From contig NZ_BJMM01000017.1 in assembly GCF_006539165.1 (NCBI RefSeq), forward strand, positions 62,001-126,000: 64,000 bases of DNA, given 5' to 3'. A program made the position numbers and the translations under genes. Within the stretch, counting starts at the first letter, position 1, and each line of letters opens with the position of its first letter. The notes below the pieces were generated by a model. That model was given only the letters and a program-made list of their open reading frames with translations, made no database searches and had not been told where the DNA came from. This stretch comes from Streptomyces cacaoi. GTDB lineage: Bacteria > Actinomycetota > Actinomycetes > Streptomycetales > Streptomycetaceae. Below are positions 34,595 through 42,796 of the stretch, piece by piece.

Positions 34595-35311
34595 GTGAGG
34601 AAGTCGGAGCGAGGAAGGGGTGGCGTCGGGATGGGTGGTGTGCGGGGGCGTGTCCCGGGGCTGGGCCGGGTGGTTGCCGGGCTGCTCGTGGCGGTGGGGC
34701 TGGTGGGGCTCACGGGCTGCGGGATCGCCGACACCGGTCCGGCGGCGGCCGGTGAGCCGGCCCGGGGCGCCCGGGCAGCGGGCGGACCGCCGCCGCTGCG
34801 GCTGTACTACCTCACCCGGAACGGCATCTGGCCCGTGGCCAGGACGGCGCCGCCGCACGCCGGGGCACAGACGGCGATGGACGAGCTGCTGGCGGGTCCC
34901 AGCCGCGCCGAGCGGGCGCGCGGCCTGGTCAGCAGGCTGCCGAGGGGCCGGGTGCGGGCCGAGGCGACGGCCGGCGCCGTCGATCTGCATCTGCCGTGGC
35001 TCGTGGCGGAGCTGCCGAGGGTGGCGGTGAGCCAGCTGGTGTGCACGGCGGCCAACGCACCGGGCGTGCCCGGCGGGAAGGACCCGCTGGATGTGGTCGT
35101 ACGGATCCACGAGTCGGGGATCCCCGGAGCCCCGTGGCCCGTCCGCTGTGACGAGACGGGGACCGCCGCGCCTCTCGGGGCCCCGGAGCGGACCGCGGGC
35201 AGCGGCCCCAGGGGCCACGGCGACCGGAGGGACGGCGGGTCGGCGGGCCGGATCGGGCAGGGTGAGCAGGGCACAGAGGACCAGGAGCAGGAGGAGAAGG
35301 CCGCGCCATGA
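34595..35311 (+). CDS. GerMN-like lipoprotein, first copy
   Basis: 238 aa. Signal peptide with lipobox LTGC (about residue 41-42). The mature part resembles the GerMN domain of LpqB-type lipoproteins: LRLYYLTRNGIWPVART, AMDELLAGPSRAERARGLVS, VSQLVCTAANA. A hydrophilic C-terminal tail of about 50 residues ends it. It is paralogous to the lipoprotein downstream of the kinase (RARGLVS-x-LP and QLVCTAA-x-A are shared). The stop overlaps the ATG of the response regulator. Likely a periplasm-side modulator of the sensor kinase. Confidence 0.8.
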   Translation: MRKSERGRGGVGMGGVRGRVPGLGRVVAGLLVAVGLVGLTGCGIADTGPAAAGEPARGARAAGGPPPLRLYYLTRNGIWPVARTAPPHAGAQTAMDELLAGPSRAERARGLVSRLPRGRVRAEATAGAVDLHLPWLVAELPRVAVSQLVCTAANAPGVPGGKDPLDVVVRIHESGIPGAPWPVRCDETGTAAPLGAPERTAGSGPRGHGDRRDGGSAGRIGQGEQGTEDQEQEEKAAP

Positions 35312-36000
35312 CACGCGTTCTGCTGATCGAGGACGACCCGGCCGTACGCCACGGGGTCACGCTGGGGCTGCGCCGCCGCGGCCACGAGACCGAAGCGGTC
35401 AGCACGGGCGAGGACGGGCTGGAGGCGCTCGCGTCCTTCGCCCCGGAGATCGTCCTGCTCGATCTGATGCTGCCCGGTATGAGCGGCCTGGAGGTGTGCC
35501 GGCGGGTGCGGGAGGTCAGCCAGGTGCCGATCGTGATCCTCTCCGCGCGCGGTGACGACATGGACGTCGTCGTGGGGCTGGAGGCCGGGGCGGACGACTA
35601 CGTCGTCAAACCGGCGAGCGGCGAGCTGATCGAGGCCCGGATGCGCGCGGTGCTGCGCCGGGTCGCGCCGTCCCAGTCCGCCACCGGTGCGGTGGAGGCG
35701 TGCACCGTCGCCGGTGATCTGCGCATCGACCGGCAGGGGCTGCGGGTCTCCAAGCACGGCGCCGAACTCTCCCTCGCGCCGTCCGAGTTGAAGCTGCTGC
35801 TGTTCCTGTCCGCGTCGCCGGGGCAGACCTTCAGCCGGCAGCAGCTCCTGGAGTACGTGTGGGAGCACAGCTACTACGGTGACGCCCGGCTCGTGGACGC
35901 GTGCGTCATGCGGCTGCGCGCCAGGATCGAGGACGACCAGCGCAAGCCGCGCTACATCCAGACCGTGCGCGGCTTCGGCTACCGCTTCGGCCCGCTGTGA
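35308..36000 (+). CDS. OmpR-family response regulator
   Basis: 230 aa. Receiver domain with acidic E9-D10-D11 region, phospho-acceptor D52 (LLDLMLPG) and K101 (VVKP); C-terminal winged helix Trans_reg_C with FSRQQLLEYVWEHSYYGD and IQTVRGFGYRFGPL. ATGA overlap with the upstream lipoprotein and GTGA overlap with the kinase, so the four genes form one coupled operon. Target genes unknown. Confidence 0.95.
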   Translation: MTRVLLIEDDPAVRHGVTLGLRRRGHETEAVSTGEDGLEALASFAPEIVLLDLMLPGMSGLEVCRRVREVSQVPIVILSARGDDMDVVVGLEAGADDYVVKPASGELIEARMRAVLRRVAPSQSATGAVEACTVAGDLRIDRQGLRVSKHGAELSLAPSELKLLLFLSASPGQTFSRQQLLEYVWEHSYYGDARLVDACVMRLRARIEDDQRKPRYIQTVRGFGYRFGPL

Positions 36001-37526
36001 GCGGCCGGCTCCTCCGGGGGGACGCGCGACGCCGGTTCCTGGCCGGGGGCCTGCGACGGCGGCTTCCCCTGCGGGGGCTGCGCCGCCGGCTCTTCTCCCG
36101 GGGCCTGCGCACCCGGCTGGTCGTCGTGTTCCTCCTGGTGTCCGCGCTCAGCGCACTCGCCGCCGCCGCGCTCACCTTCCGGCAGGCACGCAGCGCCATC
36201 CTGGACCGCGCGCAGGACAGCGCCGTACGCGATCTGCGTGGCCAACTCGCCTCGCTCGCACCGGATCTGCCCGCCCGGCCGGACCGGCGCGAACTGCGGT
36301 CCCTCGTGCTCCAGCTGGACCGGTCCGGCGGCTCGCGCGCCTGGCACACCTCCGCCTCCTACCGCGACGGGCCCCTGGTCCCGGCCACGGGCCGTCCCGT
36401 CCCGCTGCCCGCCGGGTTCCGCAAGGCGGGCGCCACGGCCCGCACCGCGGTCGTGCAGCGCTTCCACCGGGGCGACGACCCGTGGCTGGCCCTCGCACTC
36501 CCCGTCATGACAGCGGACGAGCCGTCCCGCCGCTCCGGGCTCGTCGTCTACGCCTCGTTCTCGCTCGCCTCCGAGGAACAGGACGTGTCCTCGCTCGTCG
36601 ACGCGGCGCGCACCGGTGCGCTGCCGGTCGTCCTGCTCTCCGCCGTCCCCGCGCTCTTCGCGGCACGCAGCGTGCTGCGCCCGGTGCGGCGGCTGCGCTC
36701 GGCCTCCGAGAAGATGGCCGCAGGCGCCCTGGACACCCGTATCGACGTGTCCGGCAACGACGAACTCGCCGACCTCGGGCGCACGTTCAACGGCATGGCC
36801 GCCACCCTCCAGGCCGACGCCGACACCCGGCGCGCCATGGAGGCCAGGGCCCGCCGCTTCGCCGCGGACGTGTCGCACGAGCTGCGCACCCCCCTCGCCG
36901 CCATGACCGCCGTGACCGGGGTGCTGGACGAGGAGGCCGCCGCCGGCCGGCTGGAGCCGGAGACCGCCGAGGCGCTCGGCCTCGTCGCCGACGAGACGCG
37001 GCGGCTGACCCGCATGGTCGACGACCTCATGGAGATCTCCCGGTTCGACGCGGGCGCCGCCGTCCTGCACCGGGACGAGGTCGACGTCGGCGAACTCGTC
37101 CGTAAGACGCTCGCGTTGCGCCACTGGCAAGACCGCGTCGGAACCGACGTCCCCGAGGGGCTGCGCGCGAGCCTCGACCCGCGCCGCATCGACGTCGTGC
37201 TCGCCAACCTCGTCGGCAACGCGCTGCGGCACGGCGGGCCCTCCGTTCCCGTGCACATCCGGGCCCGCGGCGAGGGCGGCCGGCTCGTCCTCACCGTCAC
37301 CGACGGCGGGCCCGGCATCCCCCCGGACGTGCTGCCGCACGTCTTCGACCGCTTCACCAAGGGCGACGCGGCCCGCGCCCGCAGCGAGGGCAGCGGTCTG
37401 GGCCTGGCCATCGCCGCCGAGAACGCGCGCCTCCACGACGGCACCCTCACCGCGGCCGAAGCGCCGGGCGGCGGCGCACAGTTCACCCTGGACCTCCCTC
37501 TGCACCGCACCCCGGAGTCCCCGTGA
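35997..37526 (+). CDS. Sensor histidine kinase with HAMP domain
   Basis: 509 aa from GTG. An Arg-rich start precedes TM1 (LVVVFLLVSALSALAAAAL, about 41-60). An extracytoplasmic sensor of about 150 residues follows, then TM2 (LPVVLLSAVPALFAA), HAMP (RPVRRLRSASEKMAAG), the HisKA box with H294 in DVSHELRTPL, and the ATPase boxes NLVGNALRHGG, DGGPGIPPDV and GSGLGLAIAAENARLHDG. Cognate to the overlapping response regulator. The flanking lipoproteins may bind its sensor domain. Confidence 0.93.
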   Translation: MSGRLLRGDARRRFLAGGLRRRLPLRGLRRRLFSRGLRTRLVVVFLLVSALSALAAAALTFRQARSAILDRAQDSAVRDLRGQLASLAPDLPARPDRRELRSLVLQLDRSGGSRAWHTSASYRDGPLVPATGRPVPLPAGFRKAGATARTAVVQRFHRGDDPWLALALPVMTADEPSRRSGLVVYASFSLASEEQDVSSLVDAARTGALPVVLLSAVPALFAARSVLRPVRRLRSASEKMAAGALDTRIDVSGNDELADLGRTFNGMAATLQADADTRRAMEARARRFAADVSHELRTPLAAMTAVTGVLDEEAAAGRLEPETAEALGLVADETRRLTRMVDDLMEISRFDAGAAVLHRDEVDVGELVRKTLALRHWQDRVGTDVPEGLRASLDPRRIDVVLANLVGNALRHGGPSVPVHIRARGEGGRLVLTVTDGGPGIPPDVLPHVFDRFTKGDAARARSEGSGLGLAIAAENARLHDGTLTAAEAPGGGAQFTLDLPLHRTPESP

Positions 37527-38065
37527 CCGTCACCGGACGCGCCGCCCTGCCCGCACGGCTCGCGCCGCTGCTGCTGCTCGCGCTGCCCCTGGCGCCGCTG
37601 ACCGGGTGCGGCATCGACGACAGCGGGCCCGCACCGGCCGGCTCCCCGGCGAGCGGACTGACGCGTCCCGACAGCCGTGACGTGGCCGCGATCCATGTGT
37701 ACTTCTACTCCGCCACCGGCCTCGAACGCGTCTCGCGCTCGGACGCGCGCGCGGGCGACGCACAGCAGGCACGGGCCGCCATGGAGCTGCTCACCGAGGG
37801 CCCCACCGGTGCCGAACGCGCCCGCGGCCTGGTGAGCTTCCTCCCGCACCGCACCCGCGCCCCGCACGTCACCTCCCCTGCCCACGGCCCGGTCGAGGTG
37901 ACCGTGCCGTCCGACGGCGACCTGGGCCGCGCGGCCCTGCGCCAACTGGTGTGCACGGCCGCCGACGCCGCCGGAGCCATGCGTTCCGTGCGCACCGGGG
38001 ACGTCACGGTGCGGGTGCGCGGGGAGGCGGGCGGCGTCCTGGCCACGGAGAGGTGCAGACGGTAG
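37523..38065 (+). CDS. GerMN-like lipoprotein, second copy
   Basis: 180 aa from a GTG overlapping the kinase stop. Lipobox LTGC after a Leu-rich signal peptide (about residues 1-30). The mature part follows the first copy closely: IHVYFYSATGLERV, AMELLTEGPTGAERARGLVS, LRQLVCTAADA. It is shorter than the first copy because the C-terminal tail is missing. A duplication that placed one lipoprotein on each side of the two-component genes is the simplest explanation. Confidence 0.8.
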   Translation: MTVTGRAALPARLAPLLLLALPLAPLTGCGIDDSGPAPAGSPASGLTRPDSRDVAAIHVYFYSATGLERVSRSDARAGDAQQARAAMELLTEGPTGAERARGLVSFLPHRTRAPHVTSPAHGPVEVTVPSDGDLGRAALRQLVCTAADAAGAMRSVRTGDVTVRVRGEAGGVLATERCRR

Positions 38066-38177
38066 CCCGGGCGACGGCTGCACGGGGCCCAGCACCCACG
38101 GGCCAGCGGGCCTCGGAGTCCGCCGGGCCACCGGGCCGCCGAGCCGCCGGGCCGCCGGGCTGGCCATGCAACGGAGT

Positions 38178-39032
38178 TCACCGGCCGCCGGGCCGCGGGT
38201 CCGTCCAGCCGGTGTCGTCCACCGTCACGCCGGGGTCGCCGGCCAGCGCCGCCGGGGTCAGTCCGGTGAACGCCACCGTCTCGTGGTGGAGAGGGGACTG
38301 GTCGACGTAGCCGCACTCCGCCGCGACAGCGGCCGCGCTCGCGCCCGCGACCAGCCGGTGCGCCGCGTACCGGAAGCGGACCAGCATCGCGGCGCGCTTG
38401 GGTGTCAGGCCGATCTGCGACCGGAACCCCGACCACAGCCGGCCCCGGCTCCACCCGACCTCGGCCGCCAGTTCGCCGATCCGGATCCGGCCCCGGGCGG
38501 CGACGATCCGGTGCCACGCCCGGGCCACCTCCGGATCGGCCGAAGGGCCCGTTCCGCTCCGGTCGCTCAGCACGGCGTCCGTCAGCGCGAACCGCTCCCG
38601 CCACGACGGTGCGGCCCACAGCTGTTCCCGGAGCCGCGCGAGGTCCCGGCCCCACAGAGCGTCGAGGGGGACGACGCCGCCGGCCAGCTCGGCCGGGCGG
38701 ATGCCCAGCACCCGGAAGGCGGTCGGCGGCGGCAGATGCACCTCGACGCAGGTGACGCCCTCGCCCCGCAGCCGGGCCCCACCGGGAGGGACGAGCCCGG
38801 CGGCGAGGCTTCCGCGGTGCTGCCGGCCGGACCCGTCGACGACGGAGAACGGTCCGTCGCCGAACTCCACGACCAGCGTGACGGCCGGCCGTGGGACGAG
38901 CCCCACCGCGACCGGGCCCGTGCCGAGATCCCGGAACCCGGCCAGTCCGGCACCGGCGCACCGGCCGGGCCGCGCCGCCCTCGCGACGTCCCACCTGGCC
39001 ACCGCCCCGCCCTCGCGCGCAAGGGATCGCAT
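38178..39032 (-). CDS. AraC-family transcriptional regulator
   Basis: 284 aa. The N-terminal part (about 1-160) is a beta-rich sensor-like region. The C-terminal AraC DNA-binding domain is clear: IRIGELAAEVGWSRGRLWSGF (first HTH) and AAVAAECGYVDQSPLHHETVAFTGLTP (second HTH). It is divergent from the SnoaL-like gene only 76 bp away and is likely to control it. Confidence 0.88.
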   Translation of the reverse strand: MRSLAREGGAVARWDVARAARPGRCAGAGLAGFRDLGTGPVAVGLVPRPAVTLVVEFGDGPFSVVDGSGRQHRGSLAAGLVPPGGARLRGEGVTCVEVHLPPPTAFRVLGIRPAELAGGVVPLDALWGRDLARLREQLWAAPSWRERFALTDAVLSDRSGTGPSADPEVARAWHRIVAARGRIRIGELAAEVGWSRGRLWSGFRSQIGLTPKRAAMLVRFRYAAHRLVAGASAAAVAAECGYVDQSPLHHETVAFTGLTPAALAGDPGVTVDDTGWTDPRPGGR

Positions 39033-39108
39033 CGGCCCATTCTAGGAAGAGGGCCGGCCGCGACATTTCTCCAAGACGCGCGAACGGGCCCACGGCGAGC
39101 CTGTGTTC

Positions 39109-39582
39109 ATGAGTTCTCCGAGCAGCCGCATCGTCGAAAGGGCCTTCACGGCGTTCGCCGGCCACGATCGCGAGCAGATCGCCGCGGTCCTCACCGAGGA
39201 CGCCGAATGGCTCTCGTATCCGGACAATCCGAGCGTCGCCGTGCTCGGAGGCACCCACCACATGGTCGGCAGGGAAGCCGTCGTGGCCTTCTTCGCCGAG
39301 GACTTCCCCCGCCTGTACACACGGGACGTCGGCGTGACCGTCCACGCGATCCACGCCGACGGCGACCGGGTCGTCACCGAACTGACCATGACCGCGACCT
39401 TCGCCGACGGCCGCCCCTACACCAACGACTTCTGCTTCGTCTTCGAACTCCGCGACGGCCTGATCCACCGGGCCCGCGAATACGTGGACACGGCCCGGGG
39501 GTTGCGGATGGTCGAGGGCGTCGTCCCGGCGGAGGGCACGCCGGGGGCCGCGCCGGGGGCGGGGGCCGGCGGGGCCGGCTGA
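39109..39582 (+). CDS. SnoaL-like / NTF2-fold protein
   Basis: 157 aa from ATG at 39109; an in-frame GTG at 39103 is the alternative. The fold signature is IVERAFTAFAGHDREQIAAVLTEDAEW, then REAVVAFFAEDFPRLY and FVFELRDGLIHRAREYVDT. Ketosteroid-isomerase-like (SnoaL) proteins bind small hydrophobic ligands or act as isomerases and epoxide hydrolases. The last 20 residues are a Gly/Ala-rich tail. Substrate unknown; probably controlled by the divergent AraC regulator. Confidence 0.85.
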   Translation: MSSPSSRIVERAFTAFAGHDREQIAAVLTEDAEWLSYPDNPSVAVLGGTHHMVGREAVVAFFAEDFPRLYTRDVGVTVHAIHADGDRVVTELTMTATFADGRPYTNDFCFVFELRDGLIHRAREYVDTARGLRMVEGVVPAEGTPGAAPGAGAGGAG

Positions 39583-39670
39583 CCTCGGGGGACGGCACGG
39601 GGCCGGCCGGGAGCTCGGCGGGACCCGCCGCCGGCCCGGGCGAGGGTTTCGGTCGGGCCGGCGGCAGAGG

Positions 39671-41002
39671 TCACGGCCGGGTTCGGGGGCGGACCTGCAT
39701 GGTGAACTTGCCCGCGGGGCGGGGCATGGCCGAGAGGGCCTCGCGGGGGGCGTAGCCGGGGGCCGGGGTCAGTTCCCAGCGGGGGAGGAGGGTCGCGAGG
39801 GTGATCATCGCTTCCGTCCAGGAGAAGTCGTTGCCGATGCACTTGCGGGTGCCGGCGCCGAACGGGACGTTCTTCCTGGGGTCGTGTCCCCGCTCGGGGT
39901 TGAACTCCTCGGCGTCGTCGCCGAACAGCCGCCGGTCGCGGTGCAGGGCGTAGAGGCTGAAGGCGATCTCGGTGTCGGCGGGTATCTCCACGCCGCGCAG
40001 CTGGATCGGTTCCAGGGTGCGGCGCATCAGGAGCGTCACGCCGTGCAGGCGCAGTGTCTCCTCCAGGACGCTGCGCAGGTAGGGCAGTTGGAGCGTGTCC
40101 TGGTAGGTGACCGGCCGCGGTTCGCCCAGCACGGAGTGGAGTTCGGCCAGGACCTTCTCCTGGACCTCCGGATGGGTGGCCATCTCGTGCAGGGCCCAGG
40201 CCATGGTGGTGCCGGTGGTCTCGGTGCCGGCGAACAGGATCGTGGCGAGTTCGTCGCGGACCTCGGCGTCGGTGAGGCCGTCCCCGGTCTCGCTGTCGCG
40301 CGCGGCGAGCAGGGTGGACACCAGGTCGCCGCCGTCTTCGAGGCCGGTGCGCGGTGTGGCCTCGATCAGCTCCTCGATGTGTGCGCGGATGCGGCGGGAC
40401 GCGGCGAGGAAGCGGCGGTTGGGGGAGATGGGGAGCCGGTCGGCCCACGGGGGCATCACGGCCCGGACGAGCATGGTGTCGAGGACGACGCCCACCGATT
40501 CCCGTACGGTCTGCACCGCGCGCGGGTCGGGGTCCCGGGCGAACATGGTGGCGACGAGCGTGTTGATGGCGTATTCGCTCATCTCCTTGCCGACGTCCAG
40601 CCGTTGGCCCTCACGCAGGGACGAGGTGAACCGCTCGGCCTGCTGGGTCATGGTCTCCGCGTAGCGGGCCAGGTGCTTCTCGCTGAACTGCGGCTGGATG
40701 ATCCGCCGGTGGCGGCGGTGGGTCTCCCGGTCGGCGGTGGCCAGGCCGTCGCCGACCAGCGGCAGCATGTTGTCGAACAGCCGCCCCTTGGTGACCTGCC
40801 GGCCGGACCAGGTGAGCACCTCGCGGCCCACGTCGACGCTGGTCACGACGAGCACCTGGAGACCGCCGAAGCCGATCCGTACGAGGTCGCCCGTCTCGGC
40901 CAGGGACAGCAGGAACGCGAGCGGGTCGCGTGCCATCGGCACCGCATGTCCCAGCAGCGGCCACCGGCCCGGCGCGCTCGGCACCTCCTGCATCCAACCC
41001 AC
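39671..41002 (-). CDS. Cytochrome P450
   Basis: 443 aa from a GTG with a strong AAGGAGG ribosome-binding site; ATGs at 41062 and 41050 would add an Arg-rich extension. I-helix oxygen-binding motif AGTETTGTT, K-helix EETLR (EXXR intact), PERF-like NPERG, and heme loop FGAGTRKCIGN with proximal Cys388. The sequence resembles P450s of bacterial terpene and fatty-acid pathways. A redox partner is not encoded next to it. On the same strand as the second P450 and the adenylating enzyme. Confidence 0.93.
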   Translation of the reverse strand: MGWMQEVPSAPGRWPLLGHAVPMARDPLAFLLSLAETGDLVRIGFGGLQVLVVTSVDVGREVLTWSGRQVTKGRLFDNMLPLVGDGLATADRETHRRHRRIIQPQFSEKHLARYAETMTQQAERFTSSLREGQRLDVGKEMSEYAINTLVATMFARDPDPRAVQTVRESVGVVLDTMLVRAVMPPWADRLPISPNRRFLAASRRIRAHIEELIEATPRTGLEDGGDLVSTLLAARDSETGDGLTDAEVRDELATILFAGTETTGTTMAWALHEMATHPEVQEKVLAELHSVLGEPRPVTYQDTLQLPYLRSVLEETLRLHGVTLLMRRTLEPIQLRGVEIPADTEIAFSLYALHRDRRLFGDDAEEFNPERGHDPRKNVPFGAGTRKCIGNDFSWTEAMITLATLLPRWELTPAPGYAPREALSAMPRPAGKFTMQVRPRTRP

Positions 41003-41259
41003 AGCACTCCTCCTTGCCATCCGCCGCACGTCTCGCACGGTCTTTCGCATACGGCCGATCATGATCACACCACGGGTGGACGCTCGCGGTGAATGGGCTG
41101 TCACGAAGAGGCAGGGGCATCGGCCCAGCTCAGCACCGGGTGGATCCGCACAGCCACCCTCAGTGACCTTCTGGAGGCGCGCCGCGGCTGCCGGTCCCGC
41201 TCCCCCGGCGCCCGGCGCGGGGCGCGGCGCACCGGGCGGCGCACCGGCGGCACACCGGC

Positions 41260-42561
41260 TCAGGGCACGGCGGGGGCGGTGGAGGTGGTCACCGAGGGGA
41301 GCGGGCCGGCGGTCTGCGGGCGGGGGCGGGGTGCCGACTCGAAGACGGCGGGCATCCGGACCACCTTGTTGATCATCAGCGAGGCGCGGCGCGGCAGTTC
41401 GTCCGGCCGCAGGGTCAGCCGCAGCCCGGGAAGGTGCGTCTGGAGGGCGTCGATCGCGGTCTCGGCGATGCCCATGCCGATGGTGGAGCCCGGGCACTCG
41501 TGCGGGCCGACGCTGAACGCCAGATGCGAGCGGTTGCCCCGCACCGGGCACTGGAGTTCCCGTGCCGCCGGGTCGAAGTTCCCCGCCGCGAGGCCCAGCA
41601 GCATCATGTCGCCGGCCCGGAGCCGCTGGCCCGCCAGTTCGGTGTCCCCGGTCACCCAGCGGCCGATGTTGATCATCATGGGCGGCTTGTTCCACAGCAC
41701 CTCGTGCATGGCCTCCGGCAGGGTCAGATGCCCGCCGGACAGCCTGCCGCGCAGGGCGGGGTGGCCGAAGAACTCCGCGATCGAGTCGCAGATGAGCTGC
41801 GCCGTCGGCTCGTTGGAGGCGCTCATCAGCAGCCGCAGCTGTTCGCGTACCTCGACCTCCGTCAGCCCGTGGTCGAACATCACGGAGGGCAGGTCGCCAC
41901 CGCGCCGGTACTTCTTGCGCTGCACCAGCTCGTCGAGGGCCCGGGTGACGAACTCGCCGGACTTGGCCGCGGTGGCCGAGCCGGAGATCATGTCGCGTGC
42001 CGCGTGGACGAGCGGCTCGTTGTAGTCGCCCTCCATACCGAACAGGGTGGTGACGGTCTTCAGCGGGATGATGTTCGCGTACTGCTCGACGAGGTCGACC
42101 TCGCCGTCCGCCACGAAGGCGTCGATGGCGTCCTTCGCGTGGCGTTCGACGATGCGCCGGATGCCGCGTGCCTCGAAGCGGGCGAGGCTCTCCGTGATGG
42201 CCCTGCGCAGCCGCGCGTGCTCCTCGCCGTCGGCGAAGACGACCAGCGGCTGCCAGTACGTCAGCGGGAACAGCGGGTGCTCGGGGGTCACCAGCCCGTC
42301 CCGCATCGCCGTCCAGTGGCGGGAGTCCCGGGAGAAGACGGACGGCGTGCCGGCGACCTTCTGATTCTCCCGGTGCCCCAGCACCAGCCACGCGGGCAGA
42401 TCCCCGGGCATGAGCACGGGCGCGACCGCTCCGTGCTCCTTGCGCAGCTCGTCGAAGATCTGCATGGGGTCCGACTCCCACTCGGGCCCGTGGAGGCGGC
42501 GGAGACCACCCGGCCCGAAGGCATCGGTCTGGCCCCGGGGGTGGGACGACGGCGTGGCCAT
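41260..42561 (-). CDS. Cytochrome P450 lacking the EXXR arginine (CYP157-like)
   Basis: 433 aa, ATG with GGGGAGAG upstream. The heme loop FSVGPHECPGST has the proximal Cys356. The K-helix motif reads E287-V-L-W290, so the almost invariant Arg of EXXR is Trp, as in the Streptomyces CYP157 family. The I-helix reads SASNEPTAQ instead of AGxxTT, keeping one Thr but without the usual Gly. It may therefore have unusual heme-pocket stability or activity. It is 257 bp upstream of the other P450 on the same strand; CYP157 genes are often paired with a second P450. Confidence 0.9.
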   Translation of the reverse strand: MATPSSHPRGQTDAFGPGGLRRLHGPEWESDPMQIFDELRKEHGAVAPVLMPGDLPAWLVLGHRENQKVAGTPSVFSRDSRHWTAMRDGLVTPEHPLFPLTYWQPLVVFADGEEHARLRRAITESLARFEARGIRRIVERHAKDAIDAFVADGEVDLVEQYANIIPLKTVTTLFGMEGDYNEPLVHAARDMISGSATAAKSGEFVTRALDELVQRKKYRRGGDLPSVMFDHGLTEVEVREQLRLLMSASNEPTAQLICDSIAEFFGHPALRGRLSGGHLTLPEAMHEVLWNKPPMMINIGRWVTGDTELAGQRLRAGDMMLLGLAAGNFDPAARELQCPVRGNRSHLAFSVGPHECPGSTIGMGIAETAIDALQTHLPGLRLTLRPDELPRRASLMINKVVRMPAVFESAPRPRPQTAGPLPSVTTSTAPAVP

Positions 42562-42796
42562 GTGAATCTCTCCCCTGACAACTGCTCGCGCGGCCCGGAC
42601 CAACGGCTGCGGCCCCGCGGCCCGGATGATCACTACGGCCGCAGCCTATCCGGCGTCCCGCCGGGCGAACTCAGCCACCTGTGCGGGCCGTTACCTGTGC
42701 GAATCGGCACCGGACCCGGAGGGGGGAGCCGCGGCGCGGCCGGCCGCGGCCCCCTGTCTCCGGTACTGCCTCCGGTGCTGCCCCGGCCCGCCGGGG

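Noticed and set aside
34540..34595. CRISPR-like repeats
   Set aside because: The 9-base units are tandem without spacers.
39671..42481. Single 936-codon frame joining both P450s
   Set aside because: The upstream half is an out-of-frame shadow of the CYP157-like gene; the true P450 starts at 41002 with a strong ribosome-binding site.
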